This document shows, in pieces, positions 27,158 to 35,573 of a stretch of 64,000 nt of DNA (positions within the stretch are counted from its first letter, which is position 1; the number at the start of each line of letters is the position of its first letter). This DNA is from Fulvitalea axinellae. GTDB taxonomy: Bacteria > Bacteroidota > Bacteroidia > Cytophagales > Cyclobacteriaceae. The notes beneath the pieces are model-generated. The model saw nothing but the letters and a program-made list of their open reading frames with translations, did not search any database and was not told where the DNA came from. The position numbers and the translations under genes were made by a program. Location: NCBI RefSeq assembly GCF_036492835.1, contig NZ_AP025314.1, forward strand, positions 2,522,010 to 2,586,009, given 5' to 3'.

Positions 27158-28159
27158 TTATTTTATCGCTCTGATAAACACCGTTTTGTCTTTTGTGTCC
27201 ATAGTTACCCCATCAGGCAAAGAAATCCGGATAATGGACAGTGCGTCTTCCAAAGGGCTGTTAATATCCAAGCTTCCGCTATAACGGTTTGATTTAACAA
27301 AGTCGGTTTCGAAAACGATATTCACATCGTACATTCTCCTGATTCTAAGAGCCAATTCCCCAAAAGGCAGATCTTTGAAACGTACAGTTCCGTCTTTCCA
27401 GGAGTGTTCCAGGCCGTTGACAGGCTTTTTGCTGGATGTTTTCGTTTTACGGTCAAAAATGCCCGTCTCGCCAGGTAGAAGCCCTAAACGCATTTTTTGT
27501 CCCTGCTGATTTAGATATTCCAAAGTGACTTTTCCTTCTACCAAAGTAGTGGAAGTCTGTCTTTCTTCTTCGTATGCTTTTACGTTGAAGGCTGTACCGG
27601 TCACCTTGACGTCCATTTCAGGAGTGTGGACCAAAAAGGGTTTGTTAGGGTTGGAATCCACTTTAAAATAGCCTTCGCCTTCGAGGTAGACTTCGCGCGT
27701 TTCGCCAAATTCTTTTACCCTTAGCCGGCTTCCGGCGTTGAGGTCCACTTCGGTTCCGTCTCGTAAAACGTAATGGCCAAGACTTCCGTAAGGAACGGAG
27801 ATTTCCAACATATTTTGTTCGGGCCTATTATCTCCAAGAAAAAGCCACAACGTTGTAGCGAGCAAAATAGGGGAGATGACAGCCGCTATGCGGGAATATG
27901 TCGCCCAAAGCGAAATCTTTTGAGGCGTCTTTGTGAAACTTTCCGCTTTGGTAGCCTTTTTTATTACTTCCTGAATTTCCTCAACTGTAGCGGTTTCATT
28001 TCTGAAAACTAATCCGGCGTTCACCCAAGCGTTTTTCAGAGAAATATAACGTTCCATATTTTCTCTTTCCCTGAGCCAAGCGATCACTTCCGCAGTCTCA
28101 TTGGCATCGGTGTTATCCGTAACGTACCGAAACAATATGTCTTCGTTCATGCCCATCAA
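27158..28159 (-). CDS. FecR-family anti-sigma factor
   Basis: A 333-residue FecR-type protein. Cytoplasmic N-terminal part (about 1-85) with WLRERENMERY, a membrane segment at about 88-110 (AAVISPILLATTLWLFL), the FecR domain with VPYGSLGHYVLRDGTEVDL, GSRLRV, and YLEGEGYFKV, and a C-terminal DUF4974-type domain (FKDLPFGELALRIRRMYDV). It should hold the adjacent sigma factor inactive until the STN domain of the SusC protein contacts its periplasmic part. The gene lies 67 bp after the sigma gene and before SusC, the usual order for such trans-envelope circuits. The ATG at 28150 is an alternative start. Confidence 0.9.
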   Translation of the reverse strand: MMGMNEDILFRYVTDNTDANETAEVIAWLRERENMERYISLKNAWVNAGLVFRNETATVEEIQEVIKKATKAESFTKTPQKISLWATYSRIAAVISPILLATTLWLFLGDNRPEQNMLEISVPYGSLGHYVLRDGTEVDLNAGSRLRVKEFGETREVYLEGEGYFKVDSNPNKPFLVHTPEMDVKVTGTAFNVKAYEEERQTSTTLVEGKVTLEYLNQQGQKMRLGLLPGETGIFDRKTKTSSKKPVNGLEHSWKDGTVRFKDLPFGELALRIRRMYDVNIVFETDFVKSNRYSGSLDINSPLEDALSIIRISLPDGVTMDTKDKTVFIRAIK

Positions 28160-28226
28160 ATATCTATATGCAGTTTTTGGGATCGTTCCCTTAGTGAGGA
28201 TTGAAAAAAAAGTGATTTTTTTTCGC

Positions 28227-28844
28227 TTATCGCAAAATGACGCCGATAAGTAGGGTGATAATTATTGAAATGATCGCGCCAGATGCCGTAATCCCGACTT
28301 CATTCAATGATTTTCGCACGGATTTCAATGCTGCGCTAACATGCGCCTCCACAGTCTTGAGTGAAATGTTAAGCTCTTCGGAAATTTCAGCGTATGACAT
28401 TCCCTTTTCCCTGCTAAGAAGAAAAACCCGTTTTCTTTGTTCGGGCATAGCTTCCACTGCTTCGGTGATTTTCGAACGTGTTTCGGAAAAAGAATACATG
28501 GAGGCGGGATCGTATGCCGCAACGGCGTGAAGTTCGGAAATGTCGTCCAATCCTATCCTGCCTGAGGTTTCCATTATTCGCCTTTTCCCTCGGAGACTCA
28601 TAAGCGCCATATTTTTCGCAATTGTGAACAAATAGGCCCTCAGATTGGCGTCAGCGTCCAAATTCTCTCGCTTTTCCCATAGTTTTGTAAAAGCGTCTTG
28701 GGTTATTTCCCGGGCGTCTTCCTCATTTTTTACGTATTCGTTGACAAAAAAAAGTATCTGACGGTAAAACAGCCTTACGATTTCCTCAAAGGCTTTTACA
28801 TCGCCGGACCGAAGTGCCAAGACCCGATCTTTCGTTAGCTTCAT
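28227..28844 (-). CDS. FecI-type ECF sigma factor with C-terminal hydrophobic tail
   Basis: A 205-residue ECF sigma factor. Region 2 is EEIVRLFYRQILFFVNEYVKN through the FTKLWEKRENLD helix and YLFTIAKNMALM; region 4 carries MPEQRKRVFLLSREKGMSYAEISEELNISLKTVEAHV. The last ~18 residues are strongly hydrophobic (AIISIIITLLIGVIL), a possible membrane anchor, a tail seen in other Bacteroidota FecI-like sigmas. It should direct transcription of the SusCD genes under control of the FecR protein downstream. No promoter could be assigned with confidence. Confidence 0.9.
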   Translation of the reverse strand: MKLTKDRVLALRSGDVKAFEEIVRLFYRQILFFVNEYVKNEEDAREITQDAFTKLWEKRENLDADANLRAYLFTIAKNMALMSLRGKRRIMETSGRIGLDDISELHAVAAYDPASMYSFSETRSKITEAVEAMPEQRKRVFLLSREKGMSYAEISEELNISLKTVEAHVSAALKSVRKSLNEVGITASGAIISIIITLLIGVILR

Positions 28845-29105
28845 ACAGATATAAAAGGTATAAGTGGAAGGGCGAAAACGCCCCGTTTCAATAATCGGAA
28901 GCGATATGTCGCAAAATATTCCGATCTAAAATAATGAGCCCCCTTTCTTGTGGCGAAAAGCTGAGAAATCCGCTTTTTTGAAAGAGTATTATACAAGAAT
29001 ATGGATCTATTCTTAGATAATCAAGCTATGAAAAAATCTTAATATTGAAGAGAGAATAAAGTCGTTTTCTCTCAGTGAAGTGAAATGTGGTAGGCGAAAT
29101 AGTAA

Positions 29106-29146
29106 AAAAACAGGCGAAACGCATTTAGTACGCTTCGCCTGTTTTT
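29106..29146 (-). terminator. terminator of mnmE
   Basis: Stem AAACAGGCGAA / TTCGCCTGTTT with extra pairing inside the loop, T-run on the minus strand, 17 bp after the mnmE stop. Confidence 0.8.
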
Positions 29147-29162
29147 CAAACCTACGGTTTGA

Positions 29163-30533
29163 TTATTTACCGATACAGAAATTGCTGAAGATATTGCCCA
29201 GCAAATCGTCTGTGGTGATCTCGCCTGTGATCTCGCCCAAGTGGTGGAGGGATTGCTTGATGTCCATAGCCAGGAAATCGCCGGTAACCTGAAGGTCCAG
29301 TCCGCGCAGAACGTCGTCCAGGGCTTCGCGTGTACGCAGTAGGCTTTCGTAGTGGCGGGCGTTGGTAACTACCGTATCGCCGGTCTTGAAGCCGTCGAGG
29401 TTTACGGTTTTCATCAACTCCTCCTTCAGTGCCTCGATGTTGTCTTTTCGGTCTGCGGAGATAAACGTCCAGTGATGTTCCGATTTTCCGAGTTGCATAC
29501 GCAAATCTTCGGAGGCTTTGTCCGTCTTGTTTCCGACCAACAGGAACGGTTTTCCGAGGTTTTCAAGGCGGTTTACTTCCTGATTGATTTCCGTAACGCT
29601 TTCCACGGAAAGGTCAAAAAGGTAAATTATCAGCGAAGCTTCCTTCATTTTCTCTCTGGAACGCTCAACTCCAATGGCTTCCACTTTGTCTTCGGTTTCG
29701 CGCAAGCCGGCGGTATCGATAAAGCGGAACGCTACGCCCTCGATCAGCAATTCGTCTTCGATAAAATCCCGGGTTGTTCCCGCCACGTCCGATACGATCG
29801 CCTTTTCTTCGTTCAAGAGGGCGTTGAGCAATGTGGATTTACCGGCGTTGGGTTTTCCGGCAATAACGGTCGGAATTCCGTTTTTGATCACGTTGCCCAA
29901 GTCAAAGCTTTTGATCAACCTTCCGATTACGTATTTGAGCTTTTCGATCAGCTTTCGCAAATCGTCACGGCTGGCGAATTCCACATCCTCTTCGCTGAAA
30001 TCGAGTTCCAATTCGATCATGGACGCGAAATGGATCAGCTGTTCCCGTAATTCTTTTATTTCCGTCGAAAAACCGCCACGCATCTGGCTGAGGGCGGCTT
30101 GGTGAGCGGCTTCATTCTCCGAGTGGATCAAATCGGCGACGGCTTCGGCTTGGGCCAAGTCGAACTGGCCGTTCATAAAGGCCCGTTTCGTAAATTCTCC
30201 GGGCTTGGCCAAGCGAGCGCCTTGGCGGACCAAAAGCTCAATAATTCGCTTGACGATATATCTTGAGCCGTGGCATGAGATTTCCACCGAATTTTCTTTG
30301 GTAAAAGACTTCGGAGCCACAAACAAAGAAACCAGCACTTCGTCCACGATGGTTTCGCCATCTCTGATTGTACCGAAATGTATTGTGTGGGAGTCTTGCT
30401 TTGTCAGGTCTTTGCCTTTAAAGACTTTGTTGGCCAACTCAATGGACCCTACGCCCGAAAGGCGGATAACGGCGATGGCTCCAACACCCTGGGGTGTAGC
30501 CAAAGCCACTATAGTGTCTTGTATATCTTGCAT
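29163..30533 (-). CDS. mnmE: tRNA modification GTPase MnmE
   Basis: A 456-residue protein of normal length. The N-terminal folate-binding domain starts DTIVALATPQGVGAIAVIRLSG; the G domain has P-loop GKPNAGKSTL, DVAGTTRD, DTAGLRETED and NKTD; the C-terminus ends in the invariant FCIGK whose Cys is catalytic-site associated. With MnmG it adds the carboxymethylaminomethyl group at U34 of several tRNAs. It is cytoplasmic. It lies 30 bp downstream of the DtxR-type gene in the same direction, so they may be co-transcribed. Confidence 0.96.
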   Translation of the reverse strand: MQDIQDTIVALATPQGVGAIAVIRLSGVGSIELANKVFKGKDLTKQDSHTIHFGTIRDGETIVDEVLVSLFVAPKSFTKENSVEISCHGSRYIVKRIIELLVRQGARLAKPGEFTKRAFMNGQFDLAQAEAVADLIHSENEAAHQAALSQMRGGFSTEIKELREQLIHFASMIELELDFSEEDVEFASRDDLRKLIEKLKYVIGRLIKSFDLGNVIKNGIPTVIAGKPNAGKSTLLNALLNEEKAIVSDVAGTTRDFIEDELLIEGVAFRFIDTAGLRETEDKVEAIGVERSREKMKEASLIIYLFDLSVESVTEINQEVNRLENLGKPFLLVGNKTDKASEDLRMQLGKSEHHWTFISADRKDNIEALKEELMKTVNLDGFKTGDTVVTNARHYESLLRTREALDDVLRGLDLQVTGDFLAMDIKQSLHHLGEITGEITTDDLLGNIFSNFCIGK

Positions 30534-30562
30534 TTTCGAAATTCGGAATAGAATAGAGGCGC

Positions 30563-31234
30563 TTATTCGCCTTCGTTGTATTCGGCTACCAGAATATTTT
30601 TGGCCACCTCGTTGGAAACGAAAACATTGGACTTATCGTCTAAGCGGATCTCCATAGATCCGTCAAATTCGATTTTGTCCAAAACGGCGATTTCCGAGCC
30701 GATAGAGGCGCCGATTTTATCCAAATATTTCAGGAATGGTGAGCTTGTGTTTTCAACGCCGGCAATGGTCCCTGTAGCGCCGGCTTCAAGCGCTGCCAGC
30801 GGTTTTTTCGGAACGTTCAGCATGTTTCCGTCCTTGTCCGGAATAGGGTCGCCGTGAGGGTCGAAACGCGGGAAGTCGAGGAATTCGTCCAAACGGTCAA
30901 TCAACAGTTTCGACTTAATATGTTCCAATTGTTCTGCCACGTCGTGTACCTCGTCCCAGTTAAAACGCAGGGTTCGGCACAAAAACACTTCCCATATCCG
31001 GTGTTTGCGGATAATGAGCAGAGCTTCCTGTCTTCCTTCCGGCGTAATGTTTACCCCTTGATACTTTATATAAGTGATAACATTTTTGTCGGCTAATTTA
31101 CGGATCATGTCGCTGACAGAAGCCGGCTTTGTTTTCAGAGCCTCGGCGATGGCGTTGGTGGCCACGCTTTTGTCTCCGTCCTTAGAAAGCAAGTAGATGA
31201 TTTTGAGATAGTTCTCTTCGGCGAAGCTGAGCAT
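30563..31234 (-). CDS. DtxR/MntR-family metal-dependent regulator
   Basis: A 223-residue regulator from ATG 31234 (FAEENYLKIIYLL at its start); an upstream ATG would add 38 unrelated residues. It has an N-terminal winged helix (about 1-65, DMIRKLADKNVITYIKYQGV), the metal-binding and dimerisation helix region with HRIWEVFL and HDVAEQLEHIKS, and a C-terminal FeoA/SH3-like domain (about 150-215). Members repress Mn or Fe uptake genes when metal is bound. A TACCTTA-N7-TAAGGTA dyad 91 bp upstream suggests autoregulation. Which metal it senses cannot be decided; Mn is common for this branch in Bacteroidota. Confidence 0.88.
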   Translation of the reverse strand: MLSFAEENYLKIIYLLSKDGDKSVATNAIAEALKTKPASVSDMIRKLADKNVITYIKYQGVNITPEGRQEALLIIRKHRIWEVFLCRTLRFNWDEVHDVAEQLEHIKSKLLIDRLDEFLDFPRFDPHGDPIPDKDGNMLNVPKKPLAALEAGATGTIAGVENTSSPFLKYLDKIGASIGSEIAVLDKIEFDGSMEIRLDDKSNVFVSNEVAKNILVAEYNEGE

Positions 31235-31296
31235 GAATATGGGTTTGTTTTCCCAAAGTTGGCTAATGGGGGGAGAAAAGTCAAAAAATATGCCCA

Positions 31297-31364
31297 TTAA
31301 GTGGCCTGTAAGACCAGTCAAGCTTACCTTAGAATTCTTAAGGTACACTTACAACGTTAAGTGG
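31297..31364. promoter_or_regulatory. cluster of dyads between DtxR-type and ECF sigma genes
   Basis: Three elements: TTAAGTGG at 31297-31304 repeated at 31357-31364 (exactly 60 bp apart), the dyad TACCTTA-N7-TAAGGTA at 31325-31345, and directly after it CACTTA-N6-TAAGTG at 31346-31363. The half-sites resemble DtxR-family operators. They lie between divergent promoters, so one regulator could control both genes. Confidence 0.55.
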
Positions 31365-31407
31365 GACGGGCGTGTCTTTTTCCCGAATCCCACTTTTTTT
31401 CAGCCAT

Positions 31408-31959
31408 ATGAAAGAAACAGACGAAGAGCTTATCCGGAAATGTATTGAGGGAGATAGCGAAGCGCAGTACACATTGTATAGTAAATACGCCCAGAATATG
31501 TACGGTGTGGCGCTGAGGTATGCCCGATCGGAACAGGAAGCGGAAGATGTCCTGCAGGAAGCTTTTATCAAGATTTTCCAGAAAATGGACACGTTTCAGG
31601 GGAATTCGACCATCGGCGCATGGATCAAGCGTATTGTTGTCAACACGGCGCTAAACAGCCGAAGAGGCAAGCTGTACGCATCCCCGATGGAAGACGTTTC
31701 GGACCTGAACTACAATGACGACCGGGATTGGGTGCTTTCCGATTTCCAGTACGAAGAATTATTGGGAATGGTAAGGGAATTGCCGGCCGGTTGCCAAGCG
31801 GTTTTTAACCTTTACGCAATAGAGGGATACAACCACAAGGAGATTGCGGAAATGATGGAAGTTTCGGAAGGGACTTCCAAATCGCAATTGGCCCGGGCGA
31901 AAAAGTTGTTGCGTGAAAAAGTGTTGTTGTACCAAAGGGAATATCACTATGGCGCATAA
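31408..31959 (+). CDS. ECF sigma factor
   Basis: A 183-residue ECF sigma factor from ATG 31408 (MKETDEELIRKCIEGD); an earlier in-frame ATG at 31372 adds 12 unlikely residues. Region 2 runs from YTLYSKYAQNMYGVALRY through DVLQEAFIKIFQKM and TIGAWIKRIVVNTALN; region 4 has LPAGCQAVFNLYAIEGYNHKEIAEMM and EGTSKSQLARAKKLLRE. It lacks the C-terminal tail of the FecI-type sigma at 28 kb. Its stop overlaps the next gene by 11 bp, implying translational coupling to a protein that probably acts as its regulator. The upstream dyads may link it to metal status. Confidence 0.9.
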   Translation: MKETDEELIRKCIEGDSEAQYTLYSKYAQNMYGVALRYARSEQEAEDVLQEAFIKIFQKMDTFQGNSTIGAWIKRIVVNTALNSRRGKLYASPMEDVSDLNYNDDRDWVLSDFQYEELLGMVRELPAGCQAVFNLYAIEGYNHKEIAEMMEVSEGTSKSQLARAKKLLREKVLLYQREYHYGA

Positions 31960-33652
31960 GAAGAAAGACAGCTTCGAAGAGCAATGGCGTCATAAGATGG
32001 CTGGGGAGGGAAGTGTGCCTCCGGTTCCCGATCATTTGTGGGCCAAGATCTCCGGGGCTTTGGGCGAATCTCCGGGAGCGGAGAGTAATCCATCAAAAAA
32101 GGTGTCTCCCGATTCTGGGGAATTCAGTCAAAAGTGGACGAATGCGCTGGACGCTTCAAAGGCTCCGGAAGTTCCCAAAGGAATTTGGGAAGGCGTGCGG
32201 AAAGGACTTGATGATAATTTGGCGGATAAAAGTGATGAGGCTTTTGCTTCCGCTTGGTCAGAGGCTTTTAAGAAGAAACATGATGCTATACCGCCAGTAC
32301 CCGGTAGCGTGTGGGCGAATGTGAATAGCGCTATTCGTGGTGGTGTATATGGTGGCGGAGCCGATACGTTCGAGCAGGCTTGGAAAAAAGCGTTTACAGA
32401 AAAAGGCCCTGAAAAAGTGCCTGCCCGCGTTTGGCCTGCGATTTTGGGAGCGGTTTCTCCCGGAGCCACTCATAGAAAAGGGCCAAAAATGGTGGCGATG
32501 TGGCTTGTGGCCAACCTAAAGCCTTTGGTGGTGGCGGCCAGCGTTTCCGTTTTTGCGGGAGCCGGATATTGGCAGATCAATGAATATCTGGATGAAAAAG
32601 CGGTTGCCATAAACGAATCGGAAAAAGGCCAAATTGAGTTTGTTAAGGAAGTTGTCCCCGAAGCATTGACAAAATTACCTGACCCGATTGTAAATGATGC
32701 GGAAGATGTTGACCCTGAAGAATTAAACCCCAGAACGTCCGTAGCCAGTGTAAGGCCTCCTGTTCTGACAAACAGTCGAGGAACAGCCATTTCGGCAAAA
32801 ATGATGTCTCAGGTTTTGTCGGATTCGGATGTGTTGAGTAATGGAGCAATAGCTTTGTCAATACCGCCGGAAGTGACTGATATGGTGGCGAATGGGATAA
32901 GTTATAATGTGCCGAGCCCTTATCGCAAATTGTATTTGCAGGCTCCGCGTTATATGCCCCGTAAGCGTTCTCCAAAAGGCCGTAATGCTTTTGTCGCAGG
33001 CGTTTTTCTTGGGACCAATAGTATGGACCCGAGTATCGGGAACAATAATTCAGTGATGGAAAGTTTCGACACTCCAGGGTTGGTGACACGTAAAAGTAGT
33101 TCGTTTGCTAGTGTAGCTTCAGCATTTGAAGCTGAAAGGCCTGAACCGGAAAACTTTACTGTAAAGCCGGAAGTGTCGTGGGTGATGGAGGCTGGTTGGC
33201 AGGTTACGAATCGCGTTATGTTGCTGTCGGGTTTGGAGTACTCTAGGATGAGTCTTTCTGGTGGTGACCCAACATTACAAGATAACAATGGCGTAAGTTG
33301 GGGGGATGAGAAGCTGAGAACTATTGGTGTGCCTCTTAAAATTGGTTATAAAGTAATCGATCGTCGTCTGTCTGTATTGTTGAACGCAGGTATGACTGTT
33401 GACTTTCTGTTGAATCGGGACGATGTTTCCGCTAAAGTAGTGGTAAGGGAAAAAGTGGATTATTCTCTTCGAGAAAATTTTGTCTCAGCTTTAGCGGGAA
33501 TGGACCTTCGATACAACTTTTCGGAGCACTACGCATTGACAATGGGTGGTGGCTATAAATACGCTTTTACCGACTTGAGTAATAACAAGGAAATTTTTAC
33601 TGTCAATCCTAAAGGCGTGACAATGAAAATTGGGTTTTCAGTAAGTTTTTAG
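31949..33652 (+). CDS. membrane protein with four Trp/Pro repeats and beta-barrel-like C-terminus, probable sigma regulator
   Basis: A 567-residue protein from ATG 31949, overlapping the sigma gene by 11 bp. Residues 8-170 hold four related repeats, each an aromatic start (SFEEQW, EFSQKW, AFASAW, TFEQAW) followed about 18 residues later by P-x-VP-xx-(L/I/V)W, with Trp pairs at about 13/31, 63/80, 103/122 and 145/162. A single membrane helix follows (about 192-208), then a linker and a C-terminal part (about 400-567) of alternating polar/aromatic strands ending MKIGFSVSF, like an outer-membrane beta-barrel. Bacteroidota proteins with one such repeat plus barrel often follow ECF sigma genes. 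I infer the repeats bind the sigma factor; no Zn-binding anti-sigma motif is present. Confidence 0.65.
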   Translation: MAHKKKDSFEEQWRHKMAGEGSVPPVPDHLWAKISGALGESPGAESNPSKKVSPDSGEFSQKWTNALDASKAPEVPKGIWEGVRKGLDDNLADKSDEAFASAWSEAFKKKHDAIPPVPGSVWANVNSAIRGGVYGGGADTFEQAWKKAFTEKGPEKVPARVWPAILGAVSPGATHRKGPKMVAMWLVANLKPLVVAASVSVFAGAGYWQINEYLDEKAVAINESEKGQIEFVKEVVPEALTKLPDPIVNDAEDVDPEELNPRTSVASVRPPVLTNSRGTAISAKMMSQVLSDSDVLSNGAIALSIPPEVTDMVANGISYNVPSPYRKLYLQAPRYMPRKRSPKGRNAFVAGVFLGTNSMDPSIGNNNSVMESFDTPGLVTRKSSSFASVASAFEAERPEPENFTVKPEVSWVMEAGWQVTNRVMLLSGLEYSRMSLSGGDPTLQDNNGVSWGDEKLRTIGVPLKIGYKVIDRRLSVLLNAGMTVDFLLNRDDVSAKVVVREKVDYSLRENFVSALAGMDLRYNFSEHYALTMGGGYKYAFTDLSNNKEIFTVNPKGVTMKIGFSVSF

Positions 33653-33737
33653 CCTTTTTCGCCAAAAAAATAATTTTCATTACAACGTTTGGCGAAAGAA
33701 TGTGTGTCTTTGGAGCGTGTAGATAAAAAAGAATAAG

Positions 33738-34487
33738 ATGAAGAAAGAATTTTACGGTTGGTTAATTTTATTGATAATTGGCATGAGTTCATGCCTTGAC
33801 ACTTCAAACGATATTGATACTTGGGACGGTGGTGTTACTTATTTGTTCGCCGCTCAAGACGGAAGCAGTTTGATTCCAGGTTGGAGTGACGGTGCCGCTT
33901 ACTATAAAAATGAAGATGGCCTAGAATACGATTTCGGTCATGAGAGAATTGACGAGGTTGGAGGAATGCAGCTCCTTTCCAATAACACGACAGCTGACAG
34001 TATCTTTCATTACGCACAACGAACTTTAAGTCGCAATGACGTATCCGGGCCAGGTTTGGCGCCAAATACCAAATATGATTTTTACGTTCAAATCAGCTGG
34101 ATCGCAATGTTGCCAGATGCTCCAGACTTGGGTTATGATGATGTGAATGACTGGAAATCCGCAATTAAGTTGGCGATTTCTGACGAGAGAGTGGCTGTAA
34201 GCGAAAATGAAGCAGGAGTGATGATTCCGAATATCAACCCTGGGTCATTTGTGGGAGCGGGAGATGATAATGTGGTTCACGGTAAAATGGTCATTCCGGG
34301 AACAGATGGGCAAAACAATAACCCGGAGAATAAAAAATATTTCAGCCAGACCGGAGCGACACAGATTCAGTCTACTACTGACGCATTGGGCGCTGTTAAC
34401 TTAATGGTAGGTTACTTGTCAAATGTGAAAGTTAAATTCGGAATGCACGTTACTAGTATTGCCATTAACTATAAAAAGGCAAACTAG
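33738..34487 (+). CDS. lipoprotein of unknown function
   Basis: A 249-residue lipoprotein (lipobox MSSC, Cys at about 19). The mature protein is acidic, rich in Asn, Asp and Gly, with segments such as APNTKYDFYVQISWIAM and LMVGYLSNVKVKFGMHV that look like beta-strands of a sandwich domain. No recognised motif or enzyme signature. It follows the sigma/repeat-protein pair by 85 bp and ends in a terminator, so it may be a target of that sigma factor. Function unknown. Confidence 0.7.
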   Translation: MKKEFYGWLILLIIGMSSCLDTSNDIDTWDGGVTYLFAAQDGSSLIPGWSDGAAYYKNEDGLEYDFGHERIDEVGGMQLLSNNTTADSIFHYAQRTLSRNDVSGPGLAPNTKYDFYVQISWIAMLPDAPDLGYDDVNDWKSAIKLAISDERVAVSENEAGVMIPNINPGSFVGAGDDNVVHGKMVIPGTDGQNNNPENKKYFSQTGATQIQSTTDALGAVNLMVGYLSNVKVKFGMHVTSIAINYKKAN

Positions 34488-34559
34488 GGATATAAAATAA
34501 TCGCTTCGTCGTGAGACGCGGCAACCGACATTTTTTAGTCTTTTCATGTGATGGTTTGT

Positions 34560-34592
34560 GAGCGGGTCTTTATGGCCCGCTCTTCTTTTTTG
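34560..34592 (+). terminator. terminator after the lipoprotein gene
   Basis: Stem GAGCGGG / CCCGCTC with a 9-base loop, followed by TTCTTTTTT. Confidence 0.8.
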
Positions 34593-34672
34593 TAGGCAAA
34601 CTTCCTCATGCTTTTTTGCCAAAAAAATAGTTTCCGTTAAAGCTAGTTTCTTGTGATGGGAGAGTGAAACAA

Positions 34673-34702
34673 CTTCCAGAACCTTTCTCAGAGTCCTGGA
34701 AG
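34673..34702 (-). terminator. weak terminator-like hairpin after the thioesterase gene
   Basis: CTTCCAG / CTGGAAG with a 16-base loop, 14 bp after the stop; only a short interrupted T-run follows on the minus strand. Confidence 0.4.
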
Positions 34703-34715
34703 CGACATATTTATC

Positions 34716-35270
34716 TTACAGCTCCAACTTGAGACGGAATTTCTTCAGCTCCTCAAGATAGTTTTCCACAATAAATTCCTCGTGAGTGTCTTTGCCAAAT
34801 TCCATACGCCGGTGTTTGATCGATTCCATGCGCCGGGCGGAGCGGAGGAACCTGCGCACATCGTGTTTGTCGGCCACTATAAGGCCGGGCACGGGTACGG
34901 TCTTGCCGCTCGCGTCTTTGGCTACCATGGTGAAGTAAGATGAGTTGCTGTGTTTCACTTCGCCGGTTTGGATGTTCTCAGCCTCTACGCGGATACCCAC
35001 TACCATAGACGTGCGTCCCACGTAGTTTACCTGCGCTTTCATGGTTACCAGTTCGCCCACCTCAATTGGCGTGCGGAATTCCACTCTGTCTACCGATGCC
35101 GTGACGCAGTATTCGCCGGAGTGCTTTGAGGCGCAGGCGAAAGCCACTTGGTCCATCATGGATAGGATGTGTCCCCCGTGTATCTTCCCGCTGAAGTTGG
35201 AGTGTGAGGGCAACATCAGCTGGCTGATCTCTATTTGGGAAACTTTGGTCGGTTTGAAGTCTGGCTTCAT
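34716..35270 (-). CDS. acyl-CoA thioesterase, hotdog fold
   Basis: A 184-residue hotdog protein of the YciA/BACH type. The conserved block FSGKIHGGHILSMMDQVAFACA contains the GG-x-x-L-x-x-x-D motif that supplies the catalytic Asp; VDRVEFRTPIEVGELV and YVGRTSMVVGIRVEAE follow as in family members. It hydrolyses acyl-CoA esters to free acid and CoA in the cytoplasm; chain-length preference cannot be read. The C-terminal 50 residues are a charged helical extension. It is a single-gene unit. Confidence 0.88.
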   Translation of the reverse strand: MKPDFKPTKVSQIEISQLMLPSHSNFSGKIHGGHILSMMDQVAFACASKHSGEYCVTASVDRVEFRTPIEVGELVTMKAQVNYVGRTSMVVGIRVEAENIQTGEVKHSNSSYFTMVAKDASGKTVPVPGLIVADKHDVRRFLRSARRMESIKHRRMEFGKDTHEEFIVENYLEELKKFRLKLEL

Positions 35271-35502
35271 AGTTTGTCGATTATGGTTTTAGAATGTTTT
35301 GGGGACGTTCTGCTGTAAAAATACGAAGCCGGAGTAGTGTGGATCAAATATGATAGACTTTTCTTTCTTGATCAATTATAAGAATATGTCTGAAATGATT
35401 CAGAACGCTTAGTGAATACGGTTGGATGTATAAAAAATGAAATCCCTATCGGAGTGCGGGATGTTTATGCCTTTCGGCGAAATATCTTTGACTGTGGAGG
35501 GT

Positions 35503-35545
35503 GAAAAAACTACGCCCGAAACTGTTCAAACGCTTTCGGGCGTCG
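35503..35545 (-). terminator. terminator of the helical hypothetical gene
   Basis: Stem CGCCCGAAA / TTTCGGGCG with a 12-base loop, followed on the minus strand by a six-T run, about 30 bp after the stop. Confidence 0.75.
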
Positions 35546-35573
35546 TTATAACAGCTTCGGGCGTGGAGGTGGC

